64,000 nucleotides of DNA from Halichondria panicea (taxonomy: Eukaryota; Porifera; Demospongiae; Suberitida; Halichondriidae), in NCBI RefSeq assembly GCF_963675165.1, contig NC_087386.1, positions 6,392,066 to 6,456,065 on the forward strand, written 5' to 3'. Below the pieces are notes generated by a model, which was not told the origin of the DNA, did not search any database, and was given only the letters and a program-made list of their open reading frames with translations. This document shows, in pieces, positions 56,999 to 64,000 of the stretch. The position numbers were made by a program, and so were the translations under genes. Every line of letters begins with the position of its first letter. Positions within the stretch are counted from its first letter, which is position 1.

Positions 56999-58095
56999 TA
57001 GCCTCAATCCCAGACCGAGTTTTCGCTTTTATAACGGTTAGGTGAACAACTGGGCCTGGTACTAGTTGTCTGCGCATGCGTCAGTCGTTTGTCAGATTCT
57101 GACCAATGGATATTCTCGTTCACTTTCGTGACATTTATATTCGTGTACTATCGTGTACTAGAAGTCAGTTCCCGTTTTATCATTATTTGGAATGGCTCTT
57201 AGCTGAAGCTTCTCTTTTCTCTGAAGCTTATTCTGAAGACTGAACAACAAGGGAAGAGGTATAAAGCTTTGTCAAGCTTGTTAAGGTCAAATATTTTTGT
57301 GTGGGCCCTATGGCTATGCTATCAAGTCTTGTTCATGTTTGGCAAGATTACCGGTACGTAGGTAGACTATAGTTTCATCATTAATATGGTGGATCAAGTG
57401 AAGAGTGTGAGCTAGAGAACTTGGTGCTGCCATCATCAGCTCGTCGACACAATGACACTATAACCTGTTTAATACGAGAAATTTAATATGTATAGATCTA
57501 CACGTATTTAAAATGTCTACTTCTCTGTACAGGAGCAATGGCTAATATCCAGCTATCCCAACAGTGCTCCTCTTGGCTATACTAACGGACGAGACTGGAC
57601 AGTTTGAGGTAAGGGTTTAACCGTCTTTGGTTTATTTTAATATTGTCCTATACTCACAGGACTGGAGCATGACCTGCTCATTCGAGCGTTGCTGGGTAGC
57701 TCAGAGACATCAAGAGAATCTACGTTTTCTCAAGCAAAATTTAACTGAGTTACGAGTTGGGGCCTAGAATCAGAGAAGTCCAGCAACCTGCTAAATCTTT
57801 TTGAAACGTAATTTGAAGGCATTCAATCATCCTGAAGTTGCCCTGGGTCACTGTAATTGTGCTGCAGCACAACTGGCAACTCCCCAGGTCCTTGTGAAGC
57901 AGCTCCCTATGTGCATCTTTTGTGTACTCACTCTGTGCATTTTCTGTGTACAAATTTAGATTATTGATTTATTAAATATTTTTGCCAACCACAAATATAC
58001 AATGAAAATTTGACGCATGCGCAGACAACTAGTACCAGGCCCAGTTGTTTGCCTAACCGTTATAAAAGCGAAAACTCGGCCTGGGATCGAGGCTA
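56999..58095. mobile_element. 1.1-kb non-autonomous Mutator-like element
   Basis: Inverted terminal repeats of about 95 bp, left from TAGCCTCAATCCCAGACCGA, right ending CGGCCTGGGATCGAGGCTA, flanked by identical 9-bp TGTTGACAT (56990-56998 and 58096-58104). Longer ends than in the copies at 11417 and 14558. The interior has no transposase; the longest frame (57750-57953, minus) is unlike any family I know. It landed across the stop codon of the upstream Death-type exon, and the target duplication contains that TGA. Confidence 0.9.
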
Positions 58096-58466
58096 TGTTG
58101 ACATTAATGTTGTGGTGGTCTGTGTAAAGTTGAGCATGCGCAGTATGAGCACCTGGAAAACAGGGGTGGGGCATGTAGGGGTTTTTCCCAATTGAGCTCA
58201 CATTTGCTTTTAAAAAAATAGGCGTGCTCCCTCCCCCGGCCCCGGCCCCATCTATGTTGAGCAAGAATCAAAACAAGAATTTTCATTGTCTATTATTATC
58301 AGTTTAGCATTATTGTGTGAGATCACAACAGCTATAAAAAGGTACATGCATGCTGCACTGAGTCAACAGTATTTACACATTGCAATAAGATTATATCCCC
58401 GGCCCCCCTCACAGATAGTAAAGAAACCATCTGTCTGTAGCTGCAAAGTGTAGCCAATAGATAATA

Positions 58467-61400
58467 ATGGGGATCACTGTGGAGTTGTGGAGAGCTCGTA
58501 TTGGGCTGTTCGGTGGTGGGAGGGGATCCCGACCACACTGTAAAGCTCCCTCGACAAAACACCAGCCTCTACACTTCAGTGATACAGTGGATACAACTGC
58601 GAAGCTTGTTCAAGGAGGCTTGATTTTATTGTTAATTCTCAAGTTTCTGAGCTCTCAAGACAAATCACATTTGCTAAAACGCACAAGGAATGCTGGTCTC
58701 CTGGTGATTGCCATTGTTGGATTGGTCCACTCTCTTGCCCATCTCTTGCTGCTAGCTGGAGACATTGAGAGCAATCCTGGGCCTCGAATGGGTAAGTTTT
58801 AGTATAGTCTATATTGTGAAGGTTTGACTGCATGTAAAGGTAAATCATGATGGTAAAGGTCTCTACTAAGAAACTAAATTTCTTCGTTACAGATGAAGTT
58901 CTGACTCTGCGTGGCCATCTGAAGGACGCTTGCAGCAAGCTGTTCAAGGCTCGTACAGAATGGTTCAATATTGGGCTAACTCTCAGTGTTGATGACAATA
59001 CTCTTACTACTATCCGCCAGGAGCATTCTAGTAACCATGGTGACTGTCTCCGAGAAATGTTGGCTCATCGTATCCAGGCAACAGATTCACTAACTTGGAG
59101 AGATGTGTGCAAGAGTCTCAGACACGTCACAGTAGGACGCAGCGATGTGGCAGATGAAATAGAGGGATATGTTTCAGGTAGTTAAGTACAAGTAGCCGAA
59201 CCTCTCCAACTCAGAAGCTAAAAAAAGTTTTATATTGATGGCATTGATAATTTAAGCAAAGCTGAGCGCTAGCTGTTTGTTAGCCAGAAAAGAGCTGCAA
59301 AGCTGCATGCATGTTCCTTAATCTATGCATATACAATGTATACTGCCAGAAGCAGCCCGTCTTGTGAACTCTTTAAGCTCCTCTTCATTGTCAACAATTG
59401 CATTATACCTCTTCTATATAATTGTAACGCTCTATTACCTAATATGCATTTTGAGCGAAGGCGAGAGGCATTAGCACAGCGCACCTTGCATCACTCGTTC
59501 AGTAGAGCACTCAATAGCAAGTATACAGGAAAGACCTCTACTAACATTAATACAGCAGGATACGCATAATTATTGTTGAGTGTGTCATTCCATACTGTAG
59601 GGTACTCTGCTCAACCAGTGAGTGAAGTTCTTCAAGGACTAATGAACAAATATCAAATCACTACTTTTCAAGTCGACTGTGAAATCCAGCAAAAGGACAT
59701 ACCGTATTTGGCCCTCCACTTCGATAATGTTAACCTCTATGTTGATGTGATGGAATTAACCCCTGGGGAGCAAATGGATGTCAACCGTGCAGATACTAAT
59801 CAATTAGCCATGATCAAGTGCTTGAAACTCTGGAAAGGAAAAAATCCTGCACAAGCGACATTCAGGGCCCTTCTGGAGATGTTGGTAAAGCTAAAGAAGG
59901 AAGAGATTGCTAGTCAAGTCTTGAAGGTGAATCTATGTGCACTTAGTATCCATAAGCCAATGCTTCAGTGATGCTTTTGCCACGGAACCACTGATGTAGC
60001 CCAATCCAGGGGCGTAGCCAGGGTTTTGAGGAAAGGGGTGCTACCATGACAAGATTTTTAGCCGCGCAGCGCCGAAATTTGGTTGACCGGAAGCCACACC
60101 TCTTATTAATGACGTAACAATTAATAGTTGGGCGTAGCCCAATCTTCTATTTGCATAGAGAAGCCTATTTTGCTACGAAAAAGAACTAGTCTATAGATTT
60201 AGACCATTTTAAATACCAATTCGTTTTGCTTGCCTACTAGCTAGCTAACTGCAGCAAGATCTGGAAGAGAAGGGGGTGCTCAGCTAGACAATCTGGTACA
60301 CTTTGTGTACAATCTCAAATAGAAAGCGGGTGCTTGAGCACCATGAGCCCCCCTTTCTACGCCTCTGCAATCAGGTTGCAGTGTTCAAGCGTGTCTTATT
60401 AATGAATAAATATGCAACAGCACCAGCATGAGCCAGATACACTCCAAGTCAAGTTAGAGCTATAATGCATGGCATTCGAAGTTTCCTCTTGCAGTAGGTT
60501 TCCGCCCACTTGTGATTAATCATATTCATACCTAAATACCAGTGAACAAAACCAGTGCATGGTTCCCAACCGATCCACCTATAGCCACTGTTTGCACGTA
60601 CCGAGCGTTTTCATCAACTGTATATATATACATATTATACTCTTTAACCTGATTGTCTTCATTTAGGATCACATTATGTCTATTCACACCACCACCCCTT
60701 CTTTGAAGTTAAGGACACAGGAGGATATCATCACCTCACTTCCAACACAGTCTAGTATGCAAGAAGCATCTAACTCACCTAAAGGTCAGTTTAATTATTA
60801 TTGATGCAGTTATTTTAATATATCTATTCTCAGTTTCAAGAAGCTATACTCTCTCCTCCACCAAGTGGGAGCTGGACTCACTAGAAATGGACGAAAAGTT
60901 CTCAAAGTTGGTAATAAAACTTCGGCAATCTTTGGAAAGTCGAATTGTTTTGAAGAAGGTGACGGCTTGTTTAATGGATGTGAGCTGCTATAGACAAGTG
61001 TTCGAAGGCCCTAACCAGTGTTTGTTTCGGGAGAAACGAGAGGATCTACAAAAAGCGACCGATATCTACGATGTGTGGGATGTTATCCGTGGCTATTTTT
61101 CTTATTTTTCGTATGGATTGATTGACCATCTCACTGACCATCTTGGAAGCGAAGAAGACAAAGACAACTTCACAATTTATTTGAAAGAGTTTGAAGAGTA
61201 TGCTAAACGAAGGATTCAGTACCCAACAAAGTTTGGTTCTGGTTCCAGAGATGATAGTACAGAGATGGTTGTGAAGCTCGACTCTACTTATGACAAGTGT
61301 GAGCTTCTTTACTTGAAACAGTTTGAAGAAAATCTATCAAAAATACTTAAAGTCAATGCAAACATGTTATTACTTCGTGGAATTAATGAAGGCTGTATTC

Positions 61401-61528
61401 AACTTGTATTCGAGGTACCCTCTTTCATTCCTCCCAACATCTTCCCACTCACATCCGATCAAGAAACAGAACTAAAGAATCATGGAGTAATCCAACTGGA
61501 CTGCGGGGACTATCATTGCAAAGTACAG
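58467..61528 (+). CDS. 2A-motif / Death / Death / novel-domain protein (3' end open, probably runs into ankyrin exons)
   Basis: Exons 58467-58791, 58893-59177, 59601-59926, 60667-60784, 60834-61528. Exon 1 has two hydrophobic stretches (GGLILLLILKFL, LLVIAIVGLVHSLAHLLLLA) then GDIESNPGP at residues 98-106 (58758-58784), the complete 2A consensus D(V/I)ExNPGP. ATG 58467 is the first after an in-frame TAG 9 nt upstream. Exon 2 is a Death domain (WFNIGLTLSVDDNTLTTIR, CLREMLAHRI, LTWRDVCKSLR). Exon 3 is a second Death-type domain (FRALLEMLVKLKKEEI). Exon 5 encodes an unnamed domain of about 200 residues (YDVWDVIRGYFSYFSYGLID, EMVVKLDSTYDKCEL, LLLRGINEGCIQLVFEVPSF). Exon 5 ends in phase 0 at a GTAAGT donor without a stop, and the next exons on this strand are phase-0 ankyrin cassettes at 63490. 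If skipping works, a 105-residue hydrophobic peptide separates from a cytosolic Death protein. Confidence 0.85.
60010..60366. mobile_element. hAT-like MITE with CAGGGGCGTAGCCAGG ends
   Basis: The left end CAGGGGCGTAGCCAGGGTTT and right end CCTTTCTACGCCTCTG are inverted repeats of the CAGGGGCG type common in hAT-derived MITEs; CAATC follows on the right and precedes on the left. In intron 3 of the 2A-Death gene. Confidence 0.65.
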
Positions 61529-61994
61529 GTAAGTTATTAACCCAAGGGGGGCTGCGACCATGGGTTATATAGTAGTCTGTTGGTTATTTTATCAGTCTCA
61601 GTCTGCTCACCTGGATGCCTCCATACAATAAGTTAATATAGCGGTAGATTTTGATGAAGTTTTGTGTCGAATAAAAGCAAGTATATAGGAGCTGCATGCA
61701 AGTCTAGCCAAGGGACACCACTTGACATTTCTGCTAATTATGACTTATAATTAAAAGTCTATACCCATGCACGCTCTGCTATAGATCCGCCTAACTAATG
61801 GCAGCCAGTACTATAGACTCTGGAAACTACCACGGCAGCCTATAGCCTCTCGATTAGCCTCTCAACCCTTCGATCTTCTAGCTTAGAGCCTCCACATGTT
61901 CTGTTAACCTGGTCCAGAAGAGGTATACAACAATATCATATAGCATTGCCAGGATACAAGAATGCAAAGCTGATAAAGTATAGTACCCTAAAAA

Positions 61995-62580
61995 ATGAAA
62001 GCAGCACCGCGGGTGCTGATGCCTCGGTGGAGGTGTAAAAATTAACTACAGCTACTATATAGCTATTATAGCAATAACTTTTATACACTGTCACACATTG
62101 ATTATGATTATCATGATGAACATTTATACATTTTGCTGCATGTAGAACAGAGAAGCTCAACGAGTGGGTATTGATCGGCCATGATTGTTGTTAAAAACGA
62201 TCGATGCCAAAAGTCCAAATGGCTGCTAGTATAGTAGCATCAGCAGAGCCTTGCAGCTCTCTTCTCACTCTTGCAGCTACCAATAGCTAGTGTTCTAGCT
62301 AACTACTAAGTAGAGTAGCAACACTCGGTGAATAAGTTTTGCTACATACTCTTCTGAAAAGGCTGCAATGGCATTCCAAGTAAGCAAAACTAGGCATAAC
62401 TCGAGAACGAAGCTTTATTTTGCAAATCCACAAGTTAATGTCCAAGAAAATGTTACTAGAAGCCCATAGAAACTCTTACTTCAAGTTCATTGATCCTTGA
62501 GCAGCAGTCTACACACACACACACACACACAAACATATACTATACCGTATACCTCGCTTGCGCATGCGCACCGAGGTATA
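61995..62580 (-). mobile_element. 560-bp interspersed repeat, copy 5
   Basis: Same orientation as copies 1-2: starts GCAGCACCGCGGGTGCTGAT, ends CGCTTGCGCATGCGCACCGA. The copy outside the kinase-ankyrin genes, again near ankyrin exons. Confidence 0.65.
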
Positions 62581-62703
62581 ATGAATAGTGTAAGCAATTT
62601 CTATATAGCTATAGTAATTGTAGAGCGAGGTTCTGCATTAGGTGTGTATTTTATAAATAGGTGGTACAGGCTGGCCAATGCTGCCCTTCTTTAATTGCCC
62701 CAT

Positions 62704-63023
62704 ACAGGGGCGGATCCAGGAATTTTGAAAAGGGGGGGCAGTTTGAAGAAAATTTTTACTAAAAGAAAGGTCAACAGTTTTTAAAAGCCCAATCAGTGTA
62801 ACTTTTCTGATCACGGATTGATTGATGACCGTATGACATACATAGTAGCAGGAGATAGCAGAAATGGATGAAATCTTGCTCTTCAGCTTCAAAACTCTAC
62901 AACTAGAGATCGTCTGCTGTTCTGCATGCTGCAATAATTGATTGTTGCTCTAAGCCACACCCACTTCGTGAGCCAGAAAGGGGGGACACATGCCCCTTGT
63001 GCCCTGCACTGGATCCGCCACTG
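62704..63023. mobile_element. hAT-like MITE with CAGGGGCGGATCCAG ends
   Basis: Left CAGGGGCGGATCCAGGAATT and right CTGGATCCGCCACTG are inverted repeats. No coding capacity; target duplication not clear. Confidence 0.7.
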
Positions 63024-63489
63024 CCATGCAGTGTGAAGTCGAAAAATATGGCCGACTAGCTAGTAAACTATGGCATTTTTCTTCAGTTTGTAGATAGATA
63101 GGAGCAAGAACTCTTCGAGCCGCTCTCAGGAATATCATAAACTGCTGGTAGGTCACTGTTTAGTTCTTGTTAGAGTCTTTCTTTGTCTAATATTTGACGA
63201 CTAAAATCGGCAATGACCACACGATCTTTGTGGCAAATTTTTTGCCATCTAGTTAGCGTACTGATAGCTAGCAAGCGCTGTAATAGTTACTTATGAGTAG
63301 TGCAACAGTATAGACACATCAAATAATAGCAATATCTTCCTTTCTCACAAAAAACAAAAAACAAAAACTCATGAATAATTCATGAGCAAACACTGCATCG
63401 TAACCTTAAGCAGACTTTTAGCGCAAACTTTTGGACCATTTATATGTGGGTCTGTGATGAGTGATCACACTATATTAACTCTGTACAGG

Positions 63490-63738
63490 ATGGAACCACT
63501 GCATTGTATGTAGCTGCTCGGAATGGTCATGTGAGGGCAGTGGAATTGTTGATTGCAGCAAAAGTTCAAGTTAACATTCAACAAAAGGTGATCATTACTG
63601 CTAGTCAGCTCTTAGTAGTACTATTTGGATTTGTACAGGATGGTTGGACAGCATTGTACATTGCCAGTCAGGAGGGTCACTGTGGAGTTGTTAGAATGTT
63701 GTTGGAGGCCAAGGCTGATATCAACGTCAAGACTAATG
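63490..63738 (+). CDS. Two ankyrin cassette exons (array continuing past the window)
   Basis: Exons 63490-63588 ([20 protein letters not shown] onward) and 63640-63738 (DGWTALYIASQEGHCGVVRM onward), each 99 bp, phase 0, with CAG acceptors and GT donors. They are close relatives of exons 7889-7987 and 12052-12150 of kinase-ankyrin gene A, including the intron to the right with the same Mutator-like insertion. Here they are on the plus strand. The nearest upstream gene on this strand, the 2A-Death gene, ends its last visible exon in phase 0, so they may form its C-terminal ankyrin array. Alternatively they belong to a third kinase-ankyrin relic. Confidence 0.8.
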
Positions 63739-63810
63739 TGAGTCACGCTGCATGGTGGTGTTTGTGTACTCTGATTCCATGGTTGAGTGTGTGTACTGTC
63801 ACCTCTGTGT

Positions 63811-64000
63811 TAGCCTCGTTTCCAGGTCGATTTTTTTCGAAGGGGGAAAAGGCCTGGTGTCCATTGCTTGGGTGTTAGTGCGCATGGTAATCGTGCACTA
63901 TAATGTAAAACGTTTGCAAACTAGTCCGTTTACTAGGAATATGTTCCGTAATACGTACTTCCATACTGAAGCTGTGGCTTATGCCCTCTATTGCGTTGGC
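63811..64000. mobile_element. Mutator-like element, partial at window edge
   Basis: Starts TAGCCTCGTTTCCAGGTCGA after the 9-bp CCTCTGTGT. Sequence is the reverse complement of the 11417-11975 element, including its flank, so it is the same insertion copied with the ankyrin exons. Confidence 0.8.

Larger units (their letters stand above)
61529..63489. other. Long intron or gap downstream of the 2A-Death gene
   Basis: 1.96 kb with no convincing exon. Contains the fifth copy of the 560-bp repeat (61995-62580) and a hAT-like MITE (62704-63023). Either the intron joining the 2A-Death exons to ankyrin exons or an intergenic gap. Confidence 0.6.

Noticed and set aside
57750-57953. 67-residue minus-strand frame inside the 1.1-kb Mutator-like element
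   Set aside because: Too short for a transposase and without any recognised motif.
58758-58784. 2A motif as a relic of an integrated virus or retrotransposon
   Set aside because: No polymerase, capsid or endonuclease sequence is near; the motif is in frame with host-type Death exons at consensus splice sites. Not fully excluded.
59336-59569. 77-residue frame between exons 2 and 3 of the 2A-Death gene
   Set aside because: No similarity to any domain, lies in an intron, and reading it would break the in-phase join of the Death exons.

Overview
The window is eukaryotic and invertebrate. Genes are small and closely packed, with short GT-AG introns, and they include metazoan orthologues (TSC1, AIMP1, AIG1/ADTRP family, the ciliary protein CIMIP2B, GH47 mannosidase, RPL5, TRAPPC1). 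Around them lie multi-copy genes for ankyrin-kinases, CARD, TIR and Death domains. With the dense MITEs and CA microsatellites, this mix most resembles a demosponge. That is an inference from gene content; no marker gene settles it. All coding calls below are exon reconstructions made by eye from splice signals and remembered family sequences.

Layout. 1-5910 is a 52-bp minisatellite. 5911-7263 holds decayed collagen-galactosyltransferase exons and an ACBD6-type ankyrin fragment. 7530-16713 (minus) is kinase-ankyrin gene A. 16940-21860 (plus) is a broken collagen-galactosyltransferase gene with the same minisatellite (18390-20610) in one intron, followed by a second ACBD6-type fragment (22078-22634). 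22903-28189 (minus) is kinase-ankyrin gene B. These blocks are two copies of one segmental duplication. 28408-52583 is a conserved housekeeping stretch: Skp1-like (-), aminoacylase-1 (+), AIMP1 (-), TRMT10 (+), TSC1 (+), AIG1-like (-), CIMIP2B (+), GH47 mannosidase (-), RPL5 (-) with three intronic C/D snoRNAs, and TRAPPC1 (+). Many neighbours are head-to-head, 75-280 bp apart.

52693-64000 is an innate-immunity-like cluster: a lone CARD-like gene (-), an intact CARD-TIR-Death gene (+), a frameshifted relative, a Mutator-like element, and a gene (58467 onward) whose first exon ends in a canonical 2A ribosome-skipping motif (GDIESNPGP) after hydrophobic segments. It is followed by two Death-type domains, an unnamed domain and probably ankyrin exons that match in splicing phase and run off the window end. 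The 2A-Death-(ankyrin) gene next to CARD/TIR/Death genes is the best candidate for an undescribed system.

Mobile DNA: a Mutator-like family with TAGCCTC ends and 9-bp target duplications, TA-flanked MITEs with CCGTATAGCG ends, hAT-like MITEs, a roughly 560-bp repeat in five copies, a tRNA-like SINE head and many CA/GT microsatellites. Several of these directly form the 3' splice sites of genes.
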